Shown piece after piece: positions 14,301 to 20,945 of a DNA stretch of 44,387 nucleotides. The notes beneath the pieces were generated by a model. The model did not search any database and had not been told where the DNA came from. It saw only the letters and a list, made by a program, of their open reading frames with translations. The translations under genes and the position numbers were made by a program. Location: the IMG/VR virus record IMGVR_UViG_3300009105_000007, positions 1 through 44,387 of that record, one strand, 5' to 3'. Within the stretch, counting starts at the first letter, position 1. The number at the start of each line of letters is the position of its first letter. Origin of the DNA: a virus.

Positions 14301-14462
14301 CTACGGGTTGTTGACTTGAGCGAAGTACCGCTGCATGTGTTCGTAGACGCGTCGCAGCCGCCACGATGGGCAGTCCTCATGGCGTAAACGATCCTTGCAC
14401 TTCGGACACCGTTCTTTGATCTCGTGGACTAGATACCGACACGCCTCAACGAAGTGGTCCAT
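14301..14462 (-). CDS. 53-residue Cys-containing protein
   Basis: ATG 14462 with AAAGGAGGGG upstream. Contains CPKC and a further Cys (HEDCPSW), possibly one zinc site, with a basic helix at the end. A hairpin upstream (14498-14519) carries an anti-Shine-Dalgarno-like loop. Confidence 0.65.
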   Translation of the reverse strand: MDHFVEACRYLVHEIKERCPKCKDRLRHEDCPSWRLRRVYEHMQRYFAQVNNP

Positions 14463-14497
14463 CACTCCCCTCCTTTGGGATGGCTGGCTCAGAGTGC

Positions 14498-14519
14498 CAC
14501 GCGGGAGGAGGTCCGCGTG
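14498..14519 (-). promoter_or_regulatory. Hairpin with loop complementary to the downstream SD
   Basis: CACGCGG (14498-14504) and CCGCGTG (14513-14519) form a 7-bp stem; on the minus-strand transcript the loop reads ACCTCCTC, complementary to the AGGAGGGG ribosome site of the next gene about 40 bases downstream. It could tune that gene's translation or act as an intercistronic stabiliser. Confidence 0.4.
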
Positions 14520-14560
14520 TGTCACGCTGCACCCTGGCCAGCCTGTGAGATCAGTCCTCC

Positions 14561-14980
14561 TCAGACTAGGAGTGTCAGTTCCTTGCCGACTCGTGTCTCC
14601 TTGCGGTCGTCTTCGTAGTTGTCCATGCCGATGCAGAAGCAACATAGCCGCAGCAGTTCGGTTCGCTTGGGAGGCCACGGTTCGTCTTCTTCCGTCTCGG
14701 CTCGCTTGACCCAGTAGTTGATTCGTTGGCGCAGCTTCCATTGGTCGGGTTCGTTCGGGCTGTATTCATCCCGTTCGAGCCATCTGTCTGGCACGTTGAG
14801 CCGAAGGATCACAGGCACCAAGTCCTCGCGGTCCCATAGGCGCATGTCTGAGGCGGTGCGGGCGCGGGCATACAGAACGGCGCGCTCCCGATCCGATGTG
14901 AGGTACAGGGGCGTCCAGGCCGCGCCATACTTCCGCAAACAGAACTCTCGGAAGTCCGACGTTCCGTGCCATACCTCCAT
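14561..14980 (-). CDS. ADP-ribosyltransferase-like protein
   Basis: 139 residues; GGGAGGG precedes ATG 14980, which follows the upstream stop by one base. The start, WHGTS (H5), then PLYLTSDRERAVLYA (residues 25-38), has the order seen in ART/PARP-fold proteins: an H-G-T NAD-binding strand, then a strand with an aromatic residue and a helix with an A-x-x-Y-A pattern. A catalytic Glu cannot be placed confidently; E69/E72 and E107 are candidates. If active it would attach ADP-ribose to a host target. Confidence 0.5.
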   Translation of the reverse strand: MEVWHGTSDFREFCLRKYGAAWTPLYLTSDRERAVLYARARTASDMRLWDREDLVPVILRLNVPDRWLERDEYSPNEPDQWKLRQRINYWVKRAETEEDEPWPPKRTELLRLCCFCIGMDNYEDDRKETRVGKELTLLV

Positions 14981-14981
14981 C

Positions 14982-15272
14982 TCACTCCCTCCCTGGCCAG
15001 CGGGCGGCTTCGCGTCGCGCCGTTTTGATGATCTGGTGTGTGTGCCACGGTAGCGCCTCCTCAGCGGCGCGATAAGAAGGGACATTCGCTAGTTGCTCGC
15101 ATGCCTCGGCTTGAGTTGCCTCCCTCAACATCGGCGCTATGTGGTCTCTGAGGGCAGCGCACAGGTCGTGGAATGCCGTCATCCTGCCGTAGTCGCCCTC
15201 GGAGTTGTAGTGGAGCGCGTGCGCCACCTTCTTGACCTGTCGGGCTAGCTGTTCGACGTGCTCACGATTCAT
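14982..15272 (-). CDS. Helical hypothetical protein
   Basis: 96 residues; GGAGG before ATG 15272, ATGA overlap. Almost all helix, His-rich (AHALHYNSEGDYGRMTAFHD). No family recognised. It ends one base before the ART-like gene. Confidence 0.65.
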   Translation of the reverse strand: MNREHVEQLARQVKKVAHALHYNSEGDYGRMTAFHDLCAALRDHIAPMLREATQAEACEQLANVPSYRAAEEALPWHTHQIIKTARREAARWPGRE

Positions 15273-15532
15273 TGGTTGTCCTCCTTCAGTGCTTCGGCTG
15301 GCTCTTTGGACGGAGGTGCTAGATAGTCGTCCCAACTGAATATGAGTTCGTTTGCTACTTCTTGAAGGTGGACGGCCCGTTCTTTCAGGTCCCGCACCAT
15401 AGCGAGAGCGGTGAGTGGCAGGGGGGACTTGTCCGCTGCTTCCTGAGCGGTTTCCGCCCTGTTCCATAGGGCGTCTGCTTCCGCCCAAAGAGCACGGTGC
15501 GCCCCTCGTACAGCCACATCCAACCTCTCCAT
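15269..15532 (-). CDS. Helical hypothetical protein
   Basis: 87 residues from ATG 15532 (TGATG overlap; the GTG one codon upstream is also possible). Ala- and Glu-rich, mostly coiled-coil-like. Function unknown. Confidence 0.65.
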   Translation of the reverse strand: MERLDVAVRGAHRALWAEADALWNRAETAQEAADKSPLPLTALAMVRDLKERAVHLQEVANELIFSWDDYLAPPSKEPAEALKEDNQ

Positions 15533-15858
15533 CACTCCGCCTCCCCTCTCGCTTCCCTCACGTCTGCGATGGCCTGCTCGAACTGCTCCACGAAGTCCAG
15601 AACTATTCGACTCTGTGTATCGCCCTTGTCGAACATGGACCTGAGCCGATGGCTAAGTAGTGCTGCCGCCTCCACCAACGCGTCCACCGCGGTGTGCTCG
15701 GTGTCGTCGGTGATGATGAGGGGTTCGCCGCAGCCATCGCAGCAGTCCAACTCAAGGTGCCGTCGTTCACTGACGATTCGCACGCTGTTGTGGGTTGCGC
15801 CAAGGTCAGCGTCGCCGTACAAGACCACCATCACCTTGCCATGCTTGCACTCACTCAC
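15532..15858 (-). CDS. Hypothetical protein with CxxC-CGxC site
   Basis: 108 residues from a GTG (15858) with AGGAGGTGAGA upstream. CKHGK at the start and LDCCDGCGEPL at about residues 37-47 suggest a zinc site; the rest is helical. Overlaps its upstream neighbour by 8 bases. Confidence 0.65.
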   Translation of the reverse strand: MSECKHGKVMVVLYGDADLGATHNSVRIVSERRHLELDCCDGCGEPLIITDDTEHTAVDALVEAAALLSHRLRSMFDKGDTQSRIVLDFVEQFEQAIADVREARGEAE

Positions 15859-16144
15859 GGCCTCTCACCTCCTGGACGGCCTTGATGATCGCCGCCAACG
15901 GCTCGTTCAAGTGGCTGACTGGCATACCCTCCAACTCGAAGCGGTGCGCCCACCTCACCAACTCCCCCACGTTCGCGTCGATGGCCTTGAGCTGGTCGTA
16001 GGCGTTGTCCTGTAGGGCTTGGTGGGCTTCTCGCGTCTCGTGGCTGTCGCCCCATCCCTCTTGCTCTACAAGGCGCACCAACTCGGCCAAAGCCTCTCTG
16101 TCAACGACTACCTTTGCAGCCCTGTCGCTTGCTGTCTGGCTCAT
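15851..16144 (-). CDS. Helical hypothetical protein
   Basis: 97 residues; ATG 16144 in ATGA overlap with GAGGAG upstream. Entirely helical with a leucine/valine pattern (EALAELVRLVEQEG). No family recognised. Confidence 0.65.
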   Translation of the reverse strand: MSQTASDRAAKVVVDREALAELVRLVEQEGWGDSHETREAHQALQDNAYDQLKAIDANVGELVRWAHRFELEGMPVSHLNEPLAAIIKAVQEVRGRE

Positions 16145-16332
16145 CGCGGTTGCTCCTCGACTACGACTGTCTTCGTGACTTGAAGGATGCGCCATCGGGC
16201 GTCTGATCCCTCGCGCTGGTGGTCGTAGTGCTCCATTGCCTGATCGAGCGTCTCAAACTCCCACAGGTGGGACGGCTCATACCACCCTGTGCCTTCGTAG
16301 GCGTACTGGACCACGAATCGTGTTTCTGCCAT
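16141..16332 (-). CDS. Small hypothetical protein
   Basis: 63 residues with GAGGAGGG upstream of ATG 16332. Alternating beta-helix-beta pattern (FVVQYAYEG...LDQAMEHYDHQ...WRILQVTKTVVV), like small one-domain phage proteins of unknown function. Confidence 0.65.
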   Translation of the reverse strand: MAETRFVVQYAYEGTGWYEPSHLWEFETLDQAMEHYDHQREGSDARWRILQVTKTVVVEEQPR

Positions 16333-16363
16333 CTCGGTTCCCTCCTCTAGTGCGCGTGGTGGT

Positions 16364-16603
16364 CTAGATTGGCGTGCTGCCGCAGTCGAGTGCTACAGCT
16401 TCGCCGCCGATGTCGATACCGTTCGGTGCGGGGTGAGTGTCTAGGTGGACTGTCATGCCGCACCGTTTGCATTCGGAGTCCGCGAGGTAGCCGTAAGGCT
16501 CGCTCCACATGTGCGAGCGTCTGTGCCTGAATCGCCGCATGTCGTGCCCACGCCAGCGACAGGAACGCAGCGCCGACAACCTCAGCCTGTCTATGTACCT
16601 CAT
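16364..16603 (-). CDS. Small zinc-ribbon-like basic protein
   Basis: 79 residues; GAGGAGG precedes ATG 16603. Very basic N-terminus (RRFRHRRSH), then SECKRCGMTVH: one CxxC with a nearby His. Its leader (16604-16693) carries one copy of a 15-base repeat found again at 16893-16907. Confidence 0.6.
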   Translation of the reverse strand: MRYIDRLRLSALRSCRWRGHDMRRFRHRRSHMWSEPYGYLADSECKRCGMTVHLDTHPAPNGIDIGGEAVALDCGSTPI

Positions 16604-16693
16604 CGTTCTACACCTCCTCTAGTGCTTCTCTGGCCGCGGCGGTTGCCACGCTCCCCGAGGGCGACACTATGCGCGCCGCCCAACGGGAACGCT

Positions 16694-16870
16694 TCAATCG
16701 CGCGCTTCGGCCTCGACTGCGAGTTGTAGCTGTCGCTCGGCCTCGTCGTGATCGCCGCGCTGCTCTGCCAGGATCGCCCGTGCGAACGGCGCTCGCACCT
16801 TCAGCGGCAAATCCTTCACACCTTCGCTCTGCGCCGTCGCTATCAATTCCTTGCTGCTCTTTGTCGTCAT
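16694..16870 (-). CDS. 58-residue helical protein
   Basis: ATG 16870 with AGGAG upstream. The longer open frame over the same stop crosses the metalloprotease gene and is not used. The product is a helical hairpin resembling a TPR-like repeat (ARAILAEQRGDHDEAERQLQ). Confidence 0.6.
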   Translation of the reverse strand: MTTKSSKELIATAQSEGVKDLPLKVRAPFARAILAEQRGDHDEAERQLQLAVEAEARD

Positions 16871-16883
16871 CGTGCTACTCCTC

Positions 16884-17327
16884 TCAGCACTTGTGCTTCT
16901 CTGGCCGACTGCGGGCGTAGGCGAGTGCCGCGCCCTTCCGGTAGTTGCCCTCTCGTTTCCTGGCGTAGCGGATCGGGACACGGTATCGGCGGTACAGTTG
17001 CCACGCCTTGTCCCAGAACCGTGCGCCGTGGTGTTCGCCAACGTCGCAGAGCCAATGGGCCAGTTCGTGCAATAGGACCAACTTCTGATCGGTGCGGTCG
17101 GTGCCTGCCGTGACGTGGACACGGTTCGCGGTCGGGGCAGCGTAGCCCGATGATCCCCGACGTGGCGGCAGGATCTTCGTGAAGATCTGCCCCATTGCCC
17201 GTGCATGGCTGTAGCGCACTTGCCGCTTGCCCCTTCGGTGCCATGTCAGGTCTGGCACGTCCTCTCGCCCTTCGTCCAGACAGACCCGTAACACCAAGTC
17301 CTGCGCCCACTTCGGCGGTGCTCTCAT
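16884..17327 (-). CDS. SprT-like zinc metalloprotease
   Basis: 147 residues; GAGGAGGAGG before ATG 17327 rules out the longer starts. The HExxH site is LLHELAHWL (H87, E88, H91), and a third metal ligand fits in GEHHGARFW (H99 or H100), as in SprT, Spartan and WLM proteases. The N-terminal half is a basic DNA-binding-like region. Members of this group degrade DNA-bound proteins; phage copies are of unclear role, possibly clearing host proteins from DNA. Confidence 0.75.
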   Translation of the reverse strand: MRAPPKWAQDLVLRVCLDEGREDVPDLTWHRRGKRQVRYSHARAMGQIFTKILPPRRGSSGYAAPTANRVHVTAGTDRTDQKLVLLHELAHWLCDVGEHHGARFWDKAWQLYRRYRVPIRYARKREGNYRKGAALAYARSRPEKHKC

Positions 17328-17365
17328 ACTGTCCTCCTCCTCTCTGGCCACCCGGCCACGCGGCG

Positions 17366-17809
17366 TCATAGACGGACGCCACGCCGCGAGTAGCGTGGTT
17401 TTCCACCTCTACCCCTGGCGTGGCGGCGAGCCTTGCGCTTCGGCGACTTGCGCCACGTCCGCGCAGGCTCGCTCACCATCGCTTCTGCCTTCATCCCGGA
17501 GACTGCGGCTTTCCAGAACCGAGCGGCCTTAGACGTTTGGCCACGCACACACACATCTGCGAATATGCGGACTGCACGTCCGCGCCCGTCCGGCATGTGG
17601 TATTGAGCCTCTGCCCCGATCTCAGACCTTCGGAACCGTGCAGGCATCGGCTGCGAGAAGCGCACAGCGCGATCCCGCTGCCATCTGCTTGGTTCTATGC
17701 GTTCGATCTTGCCCCTTACCATCTCGTGCCCACCCTCAAACTTGCGTTGCTTGGGTGAACCGTTCCGGTATCGGAACCGACGCGGCCTATTGAGAGTTTT
17801 GCGGAGCAT
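17366..17809 (-). CDS. Very basic hypothetical protein
   Basis: 147 residues; GGAGGG sits just before ATG 17809 (ATG 17722 is an internal alternative). Strongly basic throughout with an Arg/Lys/Gly tail, so likely to bind nucleic acid. The central part (MVRGKIERIEPSRW, then RAVRIFADVCVRG) looks structured. No family recognised. Confidence 0.6.
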   Translation of the reverse strand: MLRKTLNRPRRFRYRNGSPKQRKFEGGHEMVRGKIERIEPSRWQRDRAVRFSQPMPARFRRSEIGAEAQYHMPDGRGRAVRIFADVCVRGQTSKAARFWKAAVSGMKAEAMVSEPARTWRKSPKRKARRHARGRGGKPRYSRRGVRL

Positions 17810-18102
17810 TGTCCCTCCGAGTGCCCTGTTTTCTCGCCCCTTCTAGTCCGGGACTTCGGATGCACGAGCCTAGCGTGCGGGGCGGCTAGCTCACTGGATT
17901 GTCGGGTATTGACCCTTGCCCTTCTTGGCTTTGGCAAACATCCCCAGTAGGCTCCGGCGAGCCTTTGGCCTTTGTCCTGAGCGTTCCTGTCGGTGCCGCT
18001 AGCGGCTTAGTCTCTGACTGCCGACATTCCTTCTCAGGTTCCGCCTTTTGCTTCGACCACCTTAGAGCGGATCGTGTGGCCTAGATCGTGTGTCCGATGT
18101 GG
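17810..18102. other. Noncoding stretch with structured elements
   Basis: About 290 bases with no convincing gene; a 16-codon frame (17891-17941, minus strand) is the best candidate. It holds several perfect hairpins: GGCTC/GAGCC, GCACG/CGTGC, and a compact three-way junction at 17988-18026 made of TGTCGG/CCGACA enclosing GCCGC/GCGGC and AGTC/GACT. This could be a small RNA or a cis-acting site. Confidence 0.55.
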
Positions 18103-18243
18103 TTATCCGTTCGACTCGTTGGCCTGCGTATCTAGAATGGCCTGCCAGTTCGTCGGACGTTTCCCCATTCGCTTCACCCGACCGCGCCAACCTGTGAACG
18201 TATGCTCCCAGGCTCGCGCGGGCGGATGCCCGCGAGATAGCAT
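18103..18243 (-). CDS. 46-residue basic protein
   Basis: ATG 18243 follows AGGAGG at short spacing, 9 bases after the stop of the upstream gene. Product rich in Arg, Trp and Gly (AWEHTFTGWRGRVKRMGKRP, then NWQAILDTQ). Coding-like but of unknown role. Confidence 0.55.
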   Translation of the reverse strand: MLSRGHPPARAWEHTFTGWRGRVKRMGKRPTNWQAILDTQANESNG

Positions 18244-18252
18244 CACCTCCTG

Positions 18253-18606
18253 CTACTCAAGGTGGCAGACTTGTCGCACGAACTCTTCGGCGCGGTCGAA
18301 GTCGTCACCTGTCAGGTTCACGGTTGCGCCGTCGTACCAGTCCTGATAGTGGTACGTGATGGTCTGAATCTCGCCGTCCTTGGCGCGTGCCTCCAAGAAG
18401 TCGCCGGGACCGCCCCAAGACAACGTGACGGTGTAGACAGTCTCCACGTCTTCGCCAAGGCTCATGTCGGCCAGCTTGGCGATGGCGTCGCACTGGGTGC
18501 TACCCCAGCCGTGGTGTGCGCGCCGCAGCAACGAATCAATGGTGCGCCTGCGGCCCTTCCACCTACCAGATATCAACTGTTCGCAAGTCTTCTCTTGAGT
18601 CGTCAT
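18253..18606 (-). CDS. Hypothetical early protein
   Basis: 117 residues; AGGAGGG before ATG 18606. Basic N-terminal helices, then a beta-rich C-terminal half (TVYTVTLSWGGPGDFLEARA, TITYHYQDWYDG). No family recognised. Confidence 0.7.
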   Translation of the reverse strand: MTTQEKTCEQLISGRWKGRRRTIDSLLRRAHHGWGSTQCDAIAKLADMSLGEDVETVYTVTLSWGGPGDFLEARAKDGEIQTITYHYQDWYDGATVNLTGDDFDRAEEFVRQVCHLE

Positions 18607-18668
18607 CTCCTCAGCCCTCCTCTATGGCCTGGTTGCTGCTACGCTCTCGGGTTCGTGCGCTCTTGGGG

Positions 18669-18905
18669 TTAGGCGAGTTGGTATTCGCGGGCTTCTGCTG
18701 GTGTGAGTACGCCGGTCACTTCGGACCAGTGGAGTGTTGAACGTGTGCGCCCGCCCGTGGTCATCCGCACGTAGCCGATAGCGTCCACTTCTCGGAAGAC
18801 ACCCTTTAGCCACTTGCGATCCGTTGGCCTACCAAGGTCCGACGTGAGGCGATAGGTCCGCCCTGCCACCATCGTTCGCACTAGATCACAACTTGGGAAA
18901 CCCAT
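18669..18905 (-). CDS. Hypothetical early protein, beta-rich
   Basis: 78 residues; GAGGAGG before ATG 18905. The pattern VAGRTYRLTSDLGRP...VFREVDAIGYVRMTTGG resembles small SH3-like beta barrels. Second gene of the minus-strand operon. Confidence 0.65.
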   Translation of the reverse strand: MGFPSCDLVRTMVAGRTYRLTSDLGRPTDRKWLKGVFREVDAIGYVRMTTGGRTRSTLHWSEVTGVLTPAEAREYQLA

Positions 18906-18937
18906 CTCGGAAACCTCCTCTACTCGTGACTGGTGGA

Positions 18938-19075
18938 TCAGGCTGGGAACTCGTGCACTTCGGGCCGCTCGAAAGCGAACTCCACCTCGTGCACCTGCGC
19001 CTGTGGCCGCGGGAACATCCGCTCCAGCAACGGCCGCGCACCCAACATCAGCATCACTCTCACCAAGAACACCAT
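18938..19075 (-). CDS. 45-residue protein with hydrophobic N-terminus, first early gene
   Basis: ATG 19075 with GAGGAGAAG upstream. MVFLVRVMLMLGARPLLERM is hydrophobic with scattered Arg, followed by an acidic tail. It is the promoter-proximal gene of the whole minus-strand operon, a place where phages often keep small host-takeover proteins. Confidence 0.6.
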   Translation of the reverse strand: MVFLVRVMLMLGARPLLERMFPRPQAQVHEVEFAFERPEVHEFPA

Positions 19076-19238
19076 CTCGCTTCTCCTCTATGACTCGTGA
19101 CACTGGGATGGTCGCGCCCTCAGCATCCGGTGTCAACCCCATTTGGCACACGAAAGCGTAGACTTTCCACCAATCTTCGACGGAAAGTGTCCACCCTATC
19201 TAGTGACGGTGCCAACCCGACTGTGATAGTCTGGCGGC
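19076..19238. promoter_or_regulatory. Divergent early control region
   Basis: The 163 bases between the first minus-strand gene and the plus-strand HTH gene hold paired inverted motifs: ACTTTCC (19162-19168) with GGAAAGT (19182-19188), and TTGGCAC (19143-19149) with GTGCCAA (19209-19215), nested round one centre. A minus-strand TTGACA lies at 19136-19131 without a good -10. A plus-strand GATAGT (19226-19231) sits just before ATG 19239 and could give a nearly leaderless message. Confidence 0.55.
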
Positions 19239-19436
19239 ATGAGAACGATGACCGAATACAGTCGAGAGCGCGCCAAAGCTGCAAAGCCGCGCTGGCAACG
19301 GATCGCCATGCTCCACAAAGGCGGATCATCACTCCGAGACATCGCCGCACTACTCACTGCCGAAACCGGCAAACCCATCACACACCAGGCAGTGGCCAAA
19401 CTCATCGCCAAAGCCCGCCGCGAAGGACTGCTCTAA
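19239..19436 (+). CDS. Small HTH regulator
   Basis: 65 residues; ATG 19239 lies only a few bases from a GATAGT -10 and has no Shine-Dalgarno, which suggests a leaderless message. Residues 27-62 (KGGSSLRDIAALLTAETG, then ITHQAVAKLIAKAR) form a helix-turn-helix. Its place beside nested inverted repeats suggests it is the Cro-like or repressor-like switch for the two divergent operons. Confidence 0.7.
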   Translation: MRTMTEYSRERAKAAKPRWQRIAMLHKGGSSLRDIAALLTAETGKPITHQAVAKLIAKARREGLL

Positions 19437-19969
19437 TGGCCACTCCACACGTGGCCACACGCTCCGCACCAGCTACCACCACCAACGGCAAACCCACCGG
19501 CAGACGCACACGACTCACACAACAAGTCATCCATGAAGTAGCAGAACAGGTACGCCAAGGAGCACCAGCTCTAGACGCCATCTGCGCCATCGCACGCGTC
19601 CGCCCCGACACCGCGCGCCACTGGCTGCAAGTAGGCCGCGGAGAGCATCCCGTATATCCAGATCCGCTCCCGCGCTACGTTGAGTTGGTGCGCACGGTCG
19701 AAGAGTCGGAAGCGCATCTCGCCTCGGAGCTTGCGAAGGGGCTGGCGCGACCCGAGGAGCACTACAAAGGCCGCGCACTGGTTCTGGGGACTCTCCGGCC
19801 CGAGTACCGGGAGCACCGGCCCGAGTCTGTGGCCGTGACTGCGATGCAAGCCCTGACATCGCATCTCCGCGAGGTGCGCGGACTCGTAGAAGCGCGTCAC
19901 GATGCGCCGCAACTGCGCGTCCTGGACGCTGAGGCTCGCGTCCTACCCGCGCCCGACGCGGACGACTAA
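19436..19969 (+). CDS. HTH DNA-binding protein, small-terminase-like
   Basis: 177 residues; ATG 19436 overlaps the upstream stop (TAATG) and AAGGA lies 8 bases before. After a disordered Thr/Pro/Arg leader, residues 20-60 form an HTH (QQVIHEVAEQVRQGAPALDA then RVRPDTARHWLQ), followed by helical segments (VEESEAHLASELAKGL) and LGTLRPEYREH. This order is like the HTH proteins that act as terminase small subunits, but the large subunit lies 3 kb away, so a regulator remains possible. Repeats just downstream could be its DNA site. Confidence 0.55.
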   Translation: MATPHVATRSAPATTTNGKPTGRRTRLTQQVIHEVAEQVRQGAPALDAICAIARVRPDTARHWLQVGRGEHPVYPDPLPRYVELVRTVEESEAHLASELAKGLARPEEHYKGRALVLGTLRPEYREHRPESVAVTAMQALTSHLREVRGLVEARHDAPQLRVLDAEARVLPAPDADD

Positions 19970-20090
19970 GGGCACGAGCGCGCCCGCGCATAATGCGCGC
20001 GAGGGGCACGAGGGCAGGGGGTAGTCCCTATGCGCGCGTGCGTGCGTGTGGTCGCGGTACCACCCTGTAACTTTGATCTGTCGCGTGGTG
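19970..20090. repeat. Repeat-rich intergenic region
   Basis: Contains GGGCACGAG twice (19970-19978, 20004-20012), ATGCGCGCG twice (19993-20001, 20030-20038), and the palindrome GCGCAT-A-ATGCGC (19986-19998). It lies just after the small-terminase-like gene, so it may be a packaging (pac/cos) or origin site. No gene fits. Confidence 0.5.
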
Positions 20091-20110
20091 GTGACGCGTC
20101 ACGGTATAGT
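20091..20110 (+). promoter_or_regulatory. Palindromic operator next to a TATAGT promoter
   Basis: A perfect 12-bp palindrome GTGACGCGTCAC (20091-20102) lies 2 bases before a -10-like TATAGT (20105-20110), about 19 bases upstream of the next ATG (20129). No good -35 is present, so an activator or alternative sigma factor may be needed, or the palindrome is a repressor site covering the spacer. Confidence 0.6.
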
Positions 20111-20128
20111 GGGAGGTGGGGGTGTGAC

Positions 20129-20227
20129 ATGGACGACTACATTGTTGCGATTGCCTTGACGCTCTGCCTGATTGGGGGGGTGGGGTTGGTGGTTGCCGTT
20201 GTGGGGCTTTTTTGCGATGGATCGTGA
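20129..20227 (+). CDS. 32-residue one-helix membrane protein
   Basis: ATG 20129 in the message from the TATAGT promoter; GGAGG lies 11 bases upstream. Residues 5-28 are hydrophobic (IVAIALTLCLIGGVGLVVAV). The end overlaps the next gene by 11 bases. Function unknown; small membrane proteins of this kind can be holin-like or host-directed. Confidence 0.55.
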   Translation: MDDYIVAIALTLCLIGGVGLVVAVVGLFCDGS

Positions 20228-20405
20228 CGAAATCGTAGCCCTTGCTGTTCAGGCTGCTCGTGAGGGGAGGCGGTTGGGGGAGTGTGCGGAGTGTGGGTCG
20301 TTGTTCGTGAAGACGGACGGGAGGCAGCGGTTCTGTCCTGGTGAGAAGGGGAGTAGATGCGGGGCGAGGGCTAGGCAGCGTCGAAGGAGGGAGCGCGATG
20401 GGTGA
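20217..20405 (+). CDS. Zinc-finger protein, CGNR-like
   Basis: 62 residues; ATG 20217 overlaps the previous gene. Residues 22-48 (CAECGSLFVKTDGRQRFCPG, then SRCGARARQRR) follow the C-x2-C...F...RFC...C-x2-R pattern of CGNR-type zinc fingers. Basic tail; likely DNA- or RNA-binding. Confidence 0.65.
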   Translation: MDRDEIVALAVQAAREGRRLGECAECGSLFVKTDGRQRFCPGEKGSRCGARARQRRRRERDG

Positions 20406-20766
20406 GACGGTGAGTTCGGATCGAGTTGTAGAAGTTCAGTGGCCGTTCTGCGCTCAGTGTGGTGACGTTGGTCGTCCTGCGAGCCATCTGAAGCATCTTT
20501 ACGTCTGCGACGACTGCTGTCGTGCTTGGCCGAAGGATGGCGATTGGCGTCATCCAGAGCGCCTGAACCCTCGCTGTCCGGTGTGTGGGGAGGATGAGGC
20601 TGAGATGGGGGCAAACTGGCAGTACGGTGAGTCGTTGCCGTGGTCTTCGCACCATCCCAAGATGGCCTTCCTTGCCAGATGCCGCCGTTGCAAGCACCTG
20701 TGGGAGATTGAGCCTCTGAGCAAGCCGTGGGAGAAGAAGGCTCGTGACCTTGAGGAGCAGTGCTGA
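20398..20766 (+). CDS. Triple CxxC zinc-ribbon protein
   Basis: 122 residues; AAGGAGGG precedes ATG 20398, which overlaps the previous stop. Four CxxC pairs (CAQC, CDDCC, CPVCG, CRRC) spread along the length indicate two or three zinc sites. No catalytic motif. Function unknown. Confidence 0.7.
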   Translation: MGETVSSDRVVEVQWPFCAQCGDVGRPASHLKHLYVCDDCCRAWPKDGDWRHPERLNPRCPVCGEDEAEMGANWQYGESLPWSSHHPKMAFLARCRRCKHLWEIEPLSKPWEKKARDLEEQC

Positions 20767-20945
20767 TGCCGACGAACGTCGAGGGCGACTTACAGGCACT
20801 CATTGAAAAGCTGCTTCAGGACCGTCGCGTGTCTGAGTTCAAATACGAGGTTGAAGGGGAGGTCGGCTGGTCTACGACCTACTCGCCCGCCAAGCGTCTG
20901 CTCTGCGAACACGTCAAGTTGGAAATCACGCTGGAGAAGGACTGA
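20766..20945 (+). CDS. Small hypothetical protein
   Basis: 59 residues from ATG 20766 (TGATG overlap with the gene before and with the one after). Helical N-terminus, beta-like centre (FKYEVEGEVGWSTTYSPAKR). Unknown function. Confidence 0.6.
   Translation: MPTNVEGDLQALIEKLLQDRRVSEFKYEVEGEVGWSTTYSPAKRLLCEHVKLEITLEKD

Noticed and set aside
16867-17406. Alternative minus-strand frame over the metalloprotease
   Set aside because: It is shifted from the frame with the HELAH site and strong ribosome site; its product is Gly/Arg/Pro-rich.
17891-17941. 16-codon frame (MFAKAKKGKGQYPTIQ) in the noncoding stretch
   Set aside because: It is coding-like but very short and has only a weak ribosome site, so it is mentioned but not called as a gene.
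18074-18346. Plus-strand frame of 90 codons
   Set aside because: It lies opposite two minus-strand genes with strong ribosome sites.
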